The translations under genes and the position numbers were made by a program. From JBOGXA01 sp050694175 (GTDB lineage Bacteria > Actinomycetota > CADDZG01 > WHSQ01): a stretch of DNA of 64,000 nt. This document shows, piece after piece, positions 35,484 through 43,481 of the stretch. The notes beneath the pieces are model-generated. The model was given only the letters and a program-made list of their open reading frames with translations. It did no database searches and had not been told where the DNA came from. The stretch lies in the NCBI GenBank assembly GCA_050694175.1, contig JBOGXA010000012.1, forward strand, positions 1 through 64,000, written 5' to 3'. Numbering within the stretch: the first letter of the stretch is position 1; each line of letters starts with the position of its first letter.

Positions 35484-36554
35484 ATGGCGACGCAGACGGC
35501 ACCACCGCCCCCCGCGGCCACAGACGAGCGAATCCGCCACGTCAGCGCGCTCTCCAGGCTCTTATCGCGCCCGGAACTCGGGGCTATCGCGGGCCTCATT
35601 GTCGTATGGGTTTTCTTCGCCGTCATTGCCTATGACAACAACTTCGTCAGTTCGACCACAACCGCGGCCATCCTGAACCGTGCGGCCCCACTCGGCATTC
35701 TGGCCGTGGCGGTCGCCCTGTTGATGATCGCCGGCGAGTTCGACCTGTCGATAGGCTCGATCGTTGGGTTCGCGGGCATGTCGATCATGGTGCTCGTGAC
35801 CCCGTCGGAAGCGGGCGGATTCGGATGGGCGTTGTGGCCGGCCGTCTTGTTCGCGCTGTTCCTGGCCGCCCTTGCGGGCATCGTCAACGGATGGCTGGTT
35901 GTAACCACCAGGCTGCCGTCGTTCATCATCACGTTGGGTACGCTCTTCATCTTCCGAGGGCTCACGATCGCCGTCACGAGGCTAAGGACCAACCGCACGC
36001 AGCTCGGGCGGCTCGATGACGTCTCGGGCTTTGAGCTGGCGGAAAAGCTCCTCGCCGTCAAGATCACGCTGTTCGGGAGCAACTTCAACCTCTCCATCGT
36101 GTGGTGGATTGCCGTCACGGCACTGGCGACATGGGTTCTTCTTCGCACGCGGCCGGGCAACTGGATCTTCGGAACCGGGGGCGCCGTCGACGCAGCCCGC
36201 AACGTCGGCGTGCCGACGAAGCTCGTGAAGATGGCGCTGTTCGTCACAACCGCCTTTGCGGCGTTCCTCGTCGCGCTGATTCAGGCCGTGGACTTCACTG
36301 GGGCCGACGCGTTGCGAGGTACGGGCCAGGAGTTCGAGGCGATCATCGCCGCGGTCGTCGGAGGGTGTCTCCTCACCGGCGGTTACGGATCTGCCGTCGG
36401 GGCAGCACTCGGTGCATTGATTTTCGCCATGGTTCAGCAAGGAATCGTCATCACGGGGATCGGCGGCGACTGGTACCAAGTCTTTGTCGGCGGCGTGCTG
36501 GTGTTGGCGGTGATCTTCAACAACTACATCAGACTCAAGGCGGCGCAACGATGA
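35484..36554 (+). CDS. Sugar ABC transporter permease, RbsC/inositol type
   Basis: A 356-residue membrane subunit with about ten hydrophobic segments. The family motif GEFDLSIGSIVGFAGM (about residue 88) and TRLPSFIITLGTLFIFRGL are the conserved parts of ribose-type permeases, and VGGCLLTGGYGSAVGAALGA is the EAA-like region near the C-terminus. It is 70 bases after the binding protein and overlaps the ATPase gene start by four bases. Confidence 0.92.
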   Translation: MATQTAPPPPAATDERIRHVSALSRLLSRPELGAIAGLIVVWVFFAVIAYDNNFVSSTTTAAILNRAAPLGILAVAVALLMIAGEFDLSIGSIVGFAGMSIMVLVTPSEAGGFGWALWPAVLFALFLAALAGIVNGWLVVTTRLPSFIITLGTLFIFRGLTIAVTRLRTNRTQLGRLDDVSGFELAEKLLAVKITLFGSNFNLSIVWWIAVTALATWVLLRTRPGNWIFGTGGAVDAARNVGVPTKLVKMALFVTTAFAAFLVALIQAVDFTGADALRGTGQEFEAIIAAVVGGCLLTGGYGSAVGAALGALIFAMVQQGIVITGIGGDWYQVFVGGVLVLAVIFNNYIRLKAAQR

Positions 36555-37414
36555 GTTCGACAGCGAGTCCCCTGCTTGAAGTCCAAGGTATGTCGAAGTA
36601 CTTCGGGAGTGTCGTCGCGTTGAAAGACGTGTCGATGTTCGTACGCGCTGGCGAGGTGACTTGTCTTCTCGGCGACAACGGCGCAGGAAAATCCACACTC
36701 ATCAAAACGCTCTCGGGCGTATACAAACCGGATGAGGGTGAATACCTGTTCGAAGGCGAACCTATGGACTTCAGTTCCCCGCGCGAGGCGCTGGAGCGCG
36801 GCATCGCAACCGTTTACCAGGATCTCGCGATGATCCCGCTCCTCTCCGTCTGGCGCAATTTCTTTCTCGGTTCTGAGCCCACCAAGGGCTGGGGCCCGGT
36901 TCGCCGATACAACGTCGGATTCGCGCAGAGAACCACACGCGACGAGCTCCGAAAGATGGGAATCGACATCCGCGACCCGGAACAACCCGTCGGAACCCTC
37001 TCAGGAGGCGAGCGTCAGTCCATCGCGATTGCGCGCGCCGTTTACTTTGGGGCAAAGGTACTGATCCTCGACGAGCCGACTGCCGCCCTCGGCGTGAAGC
37101 AGGCAGGCGTTGTGCTCCGATACATCGTTCAGGCCAAGCAGCGGGGAATCGGAGTCATATTCATCTCCCACAACCCTCAGCACGCTTATCCCGTGGGCGA
37201 CCACTTCGTGATCCTTCGTCGCGGCCAGGTCTACGGGGACTACGCAAAAATGGATCTGGCTCTCGAATCACTCGTGCAGATGATGGCCGGCGGCGAGGAG
37301 CTCGAGAACCTGGCTCACGAGCTCGAGCGAGCGGCCGGCCGAGACGAGGTGGGCGAAGCCCTGCGCCAGGCGGCACTAGAGCTTGAGCAGCAGGTGGACC
37401 AATCAGGTGCCTGA
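36551..37414 (+). CDS. Sugar ABC transporter ATP-binding protein (single ABC domain)
   Basis: A 287-residue ATPase. Walker A is GDNGAGKSTLIK (about residue 40), the signature is LSGGERQSIAIARA and Walker B is VLILDEPTAALG. Unlike RbsA or MglA, which carry two fused ABC domains, it has one, so the active transporter would need a homodimer. The ATG at 36551 overlaps the permease stop (ATGA). Its final residues are a Glu/Leu-rich, probably helical tail. Confidence 0.93.
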   Translation: MSSTASPLLEVQGMSKYFGSVVALKDVSMFVRAGEVTCLLGDNGAGKSTLIKTLSGVYKPDEGEYLFEGEPMDFSSPREALERGIATVYQDLAMIPLLSVWRNFFLGSEPTKGWGPVRRYNVGFAQRTTRDELRKMGIDIRDPEQPVGTLSGGERQSIAIARAVYFGAKVLILDEPTAALGVKQAGVVLRYIVQAKQRGIGVIFISHNPQHAYPVGDHFVILRRGQVYGDYAKMDLALESLVQMMAGGEELENLAHELERAAGRDEVGEALRQAALELEQQVDQSGA

Positions 37415-38360
37415 TGTAAACGGCCCTTACGACGTCCTGAGCATGGGGCGTATAAGCGTGGATCTGTACCCAGAGCAGAGCGGCGTTGCACTGGCAGAGG
37501 TTCGGACCTTCGCCAAGTCTCTTGGCGGAAGCCCCACTAACGTTGCGGTCGGGGCAGCCCGCTACGGACACCGCGCCGGGGTGATAACGAAAGTCGGGCA
37601 GGATGGCTTCGGCGAGTACGTCCGACGGGCGTTGCGCGAGTTCGGAGTTGACGACCGTTACGTGGGAGTCGATCCGTCGCTTCGCACACCTCTTGCCTTC
37701 TGTGAGATCTTCCCGCCCGATTCATTCCCGATTCTGTTCTACCGGGAGCCGAAGGCACCCGACATGAACGTCACCGTGGATGAGCTCGATTTTGACGCTA
37801 TCCGCGCGGCACATGTCTTCTGGACAACCGGTACAGGGCTTTCGGATGAACCCAGCCGCTCCGCCACGCTGGCCGCGCTCGAGGCGCGCGAGATGTCACC
37901 GATAACCGTTCACGACCTCGACTATCGGGAGATGTTCTGGGCCTCACCCGAGGATGCGGCCAAGCAACAGCTTCGCGCGCTAGATCTGGCAACCGTCGCC
38001 GTCGGGAACCGCGAGGAGGCGGCGATTGCCGTGGGCGATGGGACGCCGGAGCAGCTCGCCGATCGCCTGCTTGGGGTGGGGCTGGAGCTGGCCGTCGTGA
38101 AGCTAGGGCCAGACGGCGTCTTAGTGGCGTGGAAGGGAGGCATGGAGCGCATTGCTTCAGTGCCCGTTGAGGTCGTGTGCGGACTCGGCGCGGGCGATGC
38201 CTTCGGTGCGGCCCTGTGCCACGGGTTGCTCGAGGGCTGGGCCGTCGTGAGCACGATCCGTTTCGCCAACGGCGCGGGCGCGTATGTGGCCGGACAACTC
38301 GCATGCGCGGATGCGATGCCGGATGAGGGCCAGGTACGCGGGTTCCTTGGCGATGCCTGA
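37407..38360 (+). CDS. iolC: 5-dehydro-2-deoxygluconokinase
   Basis: PfkB-family kinase of inositol catabolism. The 317 residues include SMGRISVDLYPEQ at the start, SLGGSPTNVAVGAARYG (substrate region), and the PfkB C-terminal signature VVCGLGAGDAFGAALCHGLLEG with the catalytic Asp. I place the start at GTG 37407, overlapping the ATPase stop by eight bases; a TTG at 37383 is an alternative. Some IolC proteins are fused to an aldolase domain; this one is not. Confidence 0.9.
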   Translation: MPDVNGPYDVLSMGRISVDLYPEQSGVALAEVRTFAKSLGGSPTNVAVGAARYGHRAGVITKVGQDGFGEYVRRALREFGVDDRYVGVDPSLRTPLAFCEIFPPDSFPILFYREPKAPDMNVTVDELDFDAIRAAHVFWTTGTGLSDEPSRSATLAALEAREMSPITVHDLDYREMFWASPEDAAKQQLRALDLATVAVGNREEAAIAVGDGTPEQLADRLLGVGLELAVVKLGPDGVLVAWKGGMERIASVPVEVVCGLGAGDAFGAALCHGLLEGWAVVSTIRFANGAGAYVAGQLACADAMPDEGQVRGFLGDA

Positions 38361-38361
38361 C

Positions 38362-38937
38362 TCAGTTCCCCCTCGCCCAGGTCCTAACGGTTTGTACCGC
38401 CTGGGCCGTCACCACCATCGGCACGTGCGCGCTGCGACGGCCGAGCACGAACTCGGTCGTCGCCTCTGCGAACTGTTCCGACGGCGTCCGCTCCCAGGTC
38501 GCTCCTTTGAACCACGGCGCATCCCTCGAGAGGCCTTGGGCGGCGAGGAACGAGGGTCGGAGAGCTCGCTGGGCAGGGCACGTGAACTCGAGGTGGTGGG
38601 CGAACTCGTGTACGAGGGAGGCCCGCAGATTGGGTTCAGTTCCGGGGATCCGGACCGTAACGAGCCGTCGGCTGGGGTCGTACGCGGCGAGGTCGTCCAG
38701 CTCCCTGGCGACGTCCACGGTCACCGGCGCAAGACAGTCTCGTCGCGCCGGAAAGGCCTCCGTGAAGACCACCCAAGTGGCAAGAGCCAGATCCTCGAAG
38801 TCGCCGGGAACCCCTTCGGCGATGGCCACAGTCGGTCGCGCCTCGGTCGTGTCCACGGTGTCCGTTGCGGCGAGGACCATCAAGGTCATGGACACCAGAA
38901 GGAGCGCCAGCTTCCGTCGCCTCACCGTGGCCGACAC
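38362..38937 (-). CDS. Secreted zincin-like protein, antisense within the inositol operon
   Basis: A 191-residue protein with a basic N-terminus and hydrophobic signal or anchor (RRRKLALLLVSMTLMVLAAT) and a putative metalloprotease site LVHEFAHHLEF (HExxH). C-terminal TPSEQFAEATTEFVLGRR may supply the third ligand Glu. The frame is open to an ATG at 38988, but that codon overlaps the iolB start on the other strand; I prefer GTG 38937, preceded by GAGCGGAG. It lies tail to tail with iolC (one base between stops). Function unknown. Confidence 0.72.
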   Translation of the reverse strand: MSATVRRRKLALLLVSMTLMVLAATDTVDTTEARPTVAIAEGVPGDFEDLALATWVVFTEAFPARRDCLAPVTVDVARELDDLAAYDPSRRLVTVRIPGTEPNLRASLVHEFAHHLEFTCPAQRALRPSFLAAQGLSRDAPWFKGATWERTPSEQFAEATTEFVLGRRSAHVPMVVTAQAVQTVRTWARGN

Positions 38938-38986
38938 GATACTCCGCTCATTACCGGTGGCACCGGCCGCTGCGTCGGGTGGCAGC

Positions 38987-39850
38987 ATGGATGAGCTCTA
39001 TCGACCTGCCGGATCTGCGGCTCGGGGCAGCGACCCGGTCGAGATCACTCCCGAGGACGCGGGCTGGAGCTTCACCGGACTGCAAGTGCTTTCGCTGCGC
39101 TCGGGCGAGCGCAGATCGCTCGTGCTGGACGGCGTCGAAGCGGCGATCCTGCCTCTCGCCGGATCCTGCCGTGTGGAAGTCGGCGGGCGCACTTTCGACC
39201 TCGCGGGGCGGCGCGACGTGTTCGACCGCGTGAGCGACTTTGTCTACCTGCCGCCCGGAAGCGAAGCCGTCGTGACGACCTCGGGCGGAGGGGAGTTCGC
39301 CGTGCCGGGGGCGCGCGCCGACCGCCGGCTGGACGCCGCATACGTCCCGGCCCGTGCAGTGTCGGTTGAGGTGCGGGGCGGAGGCCAGGCCACCCGACAG
39401 GTCAACAACTTCATGGCGGCGGACGCCTTCGATGCGGAGAGGCTCATCGCCGTCGAGGTCCTCACCCCCGACGGAAACTGGTCATCTTTTCCACCCCATA
39501 AGCACGATGAGCACACGGAGCTGGAGATCCCGCTGGAGGAGATCTACTACTTCCGCATTCGGGGAGCGGGCGGGTTCGGGTTCCACCGCACTTACACCCC
39601 AGACGGTGAGATCGACGCCAGCGTCACGGTGCGCGACGGGGACGTGTTCCTGGTCCCGCGGGGGTACCACGGACCTTGCGTCGCCGCTCCCGGGCATACG
39701 ATGTATTACCTCAATGTTATGGCGGGGCCCGCCGAGCGCGCGTGGCGGATCTCTTTTGATCCAGCCCACGAGTGGCTGCTCGAGTTCCTCGACGACCTCG
39801 CCCCGGACCCCCGATGCCCTTTGCTCACCGCCGAAGGATCGACAAGATAA
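38987..39850 (+). CDS. iolB: 5-deoxy-glucuronate isomerase
   Basis: Isomerises 5-deoxy-D-glucuronate in inositol breakdown. The 287-residue double cupin has PPHKHDEHTELEIPLEEIYYFR (metal-binding His and Glu, about residues 170-190), FHRTYTPDGEIDASVTVRDG and VPRGYHGPCVAAPG, all typical of IolB. The start is ATG 38987; upstream extension is a shadow of the antisense gene. It lies 627 bases after iolC with the antisense zincin gene in between. Confidence 0.93.
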   Translation: MDELYRPAGSAARGSDPVEITPEDAGWSFTGLQVLSLRSGERRSLVLDGVEAAILPLAGSCRVEVGGRTFDLAGRRDVFDRVSDFVYLPPGSEAVVTTSGGGEFAVPGARADRRLDAAYVPARAVSVEVRGGGQATRQVNNFMAADAFDAERLIAVEVLTPDGNWSSFPPHKHDEHTELEIPLEEIYYFRIRGAGGFGFHRTYTPDGEIDASVTVRDGDVFLVPRGYHGPCVAAPGHTMYYLNVMAGPAERAWRISFDPAHEWLLEFLDDLAPDPRCPLLTAEGSTR

Positions 39851-39865
39851 GAGGAGTTGACGGCC

Positions 39866-41356
39866 ATGGATCGCATTAGCCACTTCATCGCAGGGAAGCT
39901 CGTCCCCGGCGAATCCGGCCGTTACGGGCCCGTTTTCAACCCGGCAACCGGAGAGCAGACACACGAGGTCGGCCTCGCAAGCGTGGAGGAGGTCGATCTC
40001 GCGGTCGAAGCAGCAGCGGATGCCTTCCCCGCGTGGCGTGCGACATCGCTGTCGAGGCGCGCCGAGATCATGTTCCGCATCCGCAGCCTGCTCGATGAGC
40101 ACCGCACCGACATCGCTGCCGTGATCACCTCCCAGCACGGCAAGGTGCTGTCCGACGCGATGGGCGAGGTCGCCAGGGGATTCGAGAACGTTGAGTTCGC
40201 TTGCGGCATTCCAAACCTGCTAAAGGGGGGTTTCAGCGAGCAGGCATCGAGCGGAGTCGACGTCTACTCGATCCGTCAGCCGCTCGGTGTGGTCACCGGC
40301 ATCACGCCCTTCAACTTCCCCGCGATGGTCCCGATGTGGATGTTCGCCAACGCCATTGCCTGCGGAAACACGTTCGTGCTGAAGCCGTCCGAGAAGGATC
40401 CCGGCGCGTCGCTTGTCATCGCGGAGTTGCTCAGGGAGGCGGGACTTCCCGACGGCGTGTTCAACGTGGTGCAGGGTGATCGGGTGGCCGTCGATCGCAT
40501 CCTCGAGCATCCGACAATCGCTGCGGTGAGCTTTGTCGGATCGACACCGGTGGCCCGACACATCTATGAAGCAGGCACACGGAACGGCAAGCGAGTACAG
40601 GCATTGGGCGGAGCGAAAAACCACATGGTCGTCTTGCCCGATGCAGACGTCGACATGGCTGCCGACGCCGCCGTCTCCGCCGGCTACGGCTCGGCCGGCG
40701 AGCGGTGCATGGCGGTCTCCGTGGTTGTTGCCGTGGGCGACATCGCCGACCCGCTTGTCGGCGCGATCCGCGATCGACTGCCGAAGATAAGAGTCGGCGA
40801 TGGATCCGATCCCGAGTCCGAAATGGGACCACTCGTTACCCGCGAACACCGCGATCGCGTCGCGTCGTATCTGGACTCTGGAGCCGAGCAGGGCGCGACG
40901 GTCGTCGCCGATGGTAGGCAGGCCGAGGTTTACGAACGCGACGGGTTCTTCCTCGGTGCGTCGCTGCTCGATGACGTGACCCCGGACATGGACGCCTATC
41001 GAGACGAGATCTTCGGCCCCGTACTGTCGGTCGTGCGGGTTCCGACCTACGACGACGCGCTCCACCTGGTGAACGAGAACCAGTACGGCAACGGCGTTGC
41101 GATCTTCACCCGCGACGGCGGTGCGGCTCGTCAGTTTCAGTTCGACGTGGTCTGCGGCATGGTCGGCGTGAACGTTCCGATCCCCGTCCCGGTTGCGTAT
41201 TACTCGTTCGGCGGATGGAAGAATTCGCTGTTCGGCGACCAGAATATGTACGGGCCGGACGGAATTGCCTTCTACTCGAGACAGAAGGTCGTCACGGCCA
41301 GATGGCCCGATCCGGCGACAAGCGCGGTCGATCTCGGCTTCCCGAGGACGCGGTGA
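39866..41356 (+). CDS. mmsA: Methylmalonate-semialdehyde dehydrogenase (CoA-acylating)
   Basis: Also called IolA; converts malonate semialdehyde to acetyl-CoA at the end of inositol catabolism. The 496-residue aldehyde dehydrogenase has GVVTGITPFNFPAMVPMWMF, the active-site loop GSAGERCMAVS with the catalytic Cys, and the C-terminal YYSFGGWKNSLFGDQNMYG typical of MmsA. I start at ATG 39866, nine bases after GAGGAG. It follows iolB by 15 bases and is the last gene of the operon. Confidence 0.94.
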   Translation: MDRISHFIAGKLVPGESGRYGPVFNPATGEQTHEVGLASVEEVDLAVEAAADAFPAWRATSLSRRAEIMFRIRSLLDEHRTDIAAVITSQHGKVLSDAMGEVARGFENVEFACGIPNLLKGGFSEQASSGVDVYSIRQPLGVVTGITPFNFPAMVPMWMFANAIACGNTFVLKPSEKDPGASLVIAELLREAGLPDGVFNVVQGDRVAVDRILEHPTIAAVSFVGSTPVARHIYEAGTRNGKRVQALGGAKNHMVVLPDADVDMAADAAVSAGYGSAGERCMAVSVVVAVGDIADPLVGAIRDRLPKIRVGDGSDPESEMGPLVTREHRDRVASYLDSGAEQGATVVADGRQAEVYERDGFFLGASLLDDVTPDMDAYRDEIFGPVLSVVRVPTYDDALHLVNENQYGNGVAIFTRDGGAARQFQFDVVCGMVGVNVPIPVPVAYYSFGGWKNSLFGDQNMYGPDGIAFYSRQKVVTARWPDPATSAVDLGFPRTR

Positions 41357-41382
41357 GCAGTTTGCACTGAGCCCCGCCGGCG

Positions 41383-42147
41383 CTACTGCGCCGTCCAGCC
41401 TCCGTCCACGGCCAGCACCGCGCCGGTGACCAGCGAGGCTGCTGAAGACGCGAGGAATATCACCGCGCCGGCGACGTCCATGGGCGAGCCGACCCGTCCT
41501 GCGGGGATGCGCGCCTCGATGTCGGCCAGGGTTGCCGGGTCGTCAAGCCGCTCCGCGGTGCCCGGCGTACGAATGTAGGTGGGTGCCACTGCGTTGACGG
41601 TGATCCCGAAGGGCGCCCACTCGAGGGCAAGCACCCGCGTTAGCTGCTCTACTCCACCTTTGCTTGCGCAATAAGCGGCGTGCCGTCGGATGCCGACGCG
41701 GCCGGCTTGCGAGCTCATGTTGATGATGCGACCGTGGCGACGCTCCACCATCCGCCGCCCGGCCGCCTGGCATGCAAAGAACAGTCCCCGCAGATTGACC
41801 GCCATCACGTCGTCCCACTCCTGTTCGGTGACGGCAAGGGCATCGTGGTTGGTTCCCAGACCGGCATTGTTGACAAGGACGTCGAGCCGGCCGAACTTGT
41901 CCACGGCCTCCTGGACGACTGTGTCGACGGCGGCTCGGTCCCGAACATCGAGGGACATCGCGTGCGCTTCACCGCCCTCGGCACCGACCTCGGCCACGAG
42001 AGAATCAAGGTCATCGAGCGAGCGGGCCGTTGCCAGCACCCGAGCACCCGCATGGGCCATGGCCTTGGCAAGGTCGCGTCCGATTCCGCGACTTGCCCCG
42101 GTTACGAACGCTACCTGCCCATCTAGATCAAAGCGGGGATAGTCCAT
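41383..42147 (-). CDS. Short-chain dehydrogenase/reductase
   Basis: A 254-residue classical SDR. The cofactor motif is VTGASRGIGRDLAKAM, NNAGLG is at about residue 90, and the catalytic Ser-Tyr-Lys are in IINMSSQAGRVGI and AAYCASKGGVEQL. The end LVTGAVLAVDGGWTAQ is usual. It resembles polyol or gluconate 5-dehydrogenases, but the substrate cannot be fixed by eye. It is antiparallel to mmsA (26-base gap) and divergent from the aldo/keto reductase. Confidence 0.9.
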   Translation of the reverse strand: MDYPRFDLDGQVAFVTGASRGIGRDLAKAMAHAGARVLATARSLDDLDSLVAEVGAEGGEAHAMSLDVRDRAAVDTVVQEAVDKFGRLDVLVNNAGLGTNHDALAVTEQEWDDVMAVNLRGLFFACQAAGRRMVERRHGRIINMSSQAGRVGIRRHAAYCASKGGVEQLTRVLALEWAPFGITVNAVAPTYIRTPGTAERLDDPATLADIEARIPAGRVGSPMDVAGAVIFLASSAASLVTGAVLAVDGGWTAQ

Positions 42148-42245
42148 GCCTCCTCCGAGGTTCGCGTCAGACGGCCGGATTAGTAGCCCGACTTCCTTGT
42201 GCTTTGCTGACGAAATGACTTTGTCCCGTCGCGACGGTATCCGGC

Positions 42246-42273
42246 TTGCCCGCTCCGCGCTCCGACCTACGAT
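42246..42273 (+). promoter_or_regulatory. Possible promoter of the aldo/keto reductase gene
   Basis: TTGCCC (42246-42251) and TACGAT (42268-42273) are 16 bases apart, 37 bases before the ATG. The match is moderate. The operator palindrome of the inositol promoter is absent here, so this gene is not obviously under the same repressor. Confidence 0.35.
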
Positions 42274-42310
42274 GTGAGCTCACCGAACGAGAGGTGGGAG
42301 GCTTCACAGC

Positions 42311-43336
42311 ATGACCTATGCCCCGGTAGCGAACCGGTACGACTCGATGCGGTATCGCCGGTGCGGTTCGAGTGGACTGCTTCTACCCGCCGTCTCCCTC
42401 GGCCTGTGGCAGAACTTCGGTCACGATCGCCAGCTTGATGCGCAGCGAGCCATCCTCCTGAGGGCCTTTGACGTCGGTATCACACACTTCGATCTCGCGA
42501 ACAACTACGGACCTCCCTATGGTTCGGCCGAGGAGAACTTCGGTCGCATTCTGAACACGGACCTGCGCGCCTACAGGGACGAGCTGATCATCTCGACCAA
42601 GGCGGGATACGACATGTGGCCGGGTCCGTACGGGGAGGGGGGTTCGCGCAAGTACCTGGTGGCCAGTCTCGACGAGAGCCTGCTGCGAATGGGGCTCGAC
42701 TACGTCGACATCTTCTATTCGCACCGCTTCGATCCCGACACGCGTTTGGAGGAGACGATGGGAGCCCTCGACGCGGCGGTGCGACAGGGCAAGGCGCTGT
42801 ACGCAGGCATTTCCTCGTACTCCGCCGAGCGAACGCACGAGGCGGTCGAGATCCTTCGCGACATGGGAACTCCGCTGTTGATCCACCAACCCTCGTACTC
42901 CCTGTTGAACCGGTGGATCGAAGACGGCGTCCTCGAAGTGCTCGGAATGAACGGCATCGGCTGCATTGTGTTCTCGCCCCTCGCACAAGGATTGCTCACC
43001 GGTCGCTACCTCAAGGGCGTTCCCGAAGACTCACGCGCCGGCAAGGGCGGCTCTCTGACGGGCGAGATGCTGAACGAAGAAAATCTCGCCAGGGTGCGGG
43101 CCCTAAACGACATAGCTGAGCGGCGTGGGCAGACCCTCGCGCAGATGGCCATCGCATGGACGCTGCGCGACCCGAGGGTCACGTCGGCGCTGATAGGAGC
43201 GAGCAGCGTCGTCCAGCTGAACGACAACCTCGGCGCGTTGGAGAACCTGAGCTTCGACGAAAGCGAACTGGCCGAGATCGACCGCTATGCGACCGAGGCG
43301 AACATCAACATCTGGGCCCGGTCCAGCGATGCGTGA
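42311..43336 (+). CDS. Aldo/keto reductase, L-glyceraldehyde 3-phosphate reductase-like
   Basis: A 341-residue NADPH-dependent reductase close in pattern to E. coli YghZ/Gpr. It has RRCGSSGLLLPAVSLGLWQN at the start, catalytic THFDLANNYGPPYGSAEENF, ISTKAGYDMWPGPYGEGGSR, DIFYSHRFDPDT and the cofactor end SALIGASSVVQLNDNLGAL. The ATG at 42311 follows GAGGTGGGAGG. It sits beside the inositol operon and may clear reactive carbonyls or act on sugar intermediates, which is inference. Confidence 0.9.
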   Translation: MTYAPVANRYDSMRYRRCGSSGLLLPAVSLGLWQNFGHDRQLDAQRAILLRAFDVGITHFDLANNYGPPYGSAEENFGRILNTDLRAYRDELIISTKAGYDMWPGPYGEGGSRKYLVASLDESLLRMGLDYVDIFYSHRFDPDTRLEETMGALDAAVRQGKALYAGISSYSAERTHEAVEILRDMGTPLLIHQPSYSLLNRWIEDGVLEVLGMNGIGCIVFSPLAQGLLTGRYLKGVPEDSRAGKGGSLTGEMLNEENLARVRALNDIAERRGQTLAQMAIAWTLRDPRVTSALIGASSVVQLNDNLGALENLSFDESELAEIDRYATEANINIWARSSDA

Positions 43337-43481
43337 TCCATGAAGAATCCGGGTCGCGCACCTGGGCCTTGAGGCAACCGTGAAGGACCGGCCACCCGGA
43401 TGATTCTGGGGAAGCGAGAAATGCCCCGGTCGGGTGCCCGAGAATCCGTCGAGGGGTGCCCTTTACGGACGGGTGTCGAAG

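Noticed and set aside
36101..36550. A 150-residue N-terminal extension of the ABC ATPase
   Set aside because: It overlaps the permease gene in another frame and has no homology; the ATGA junction at 36551 is the natural start.
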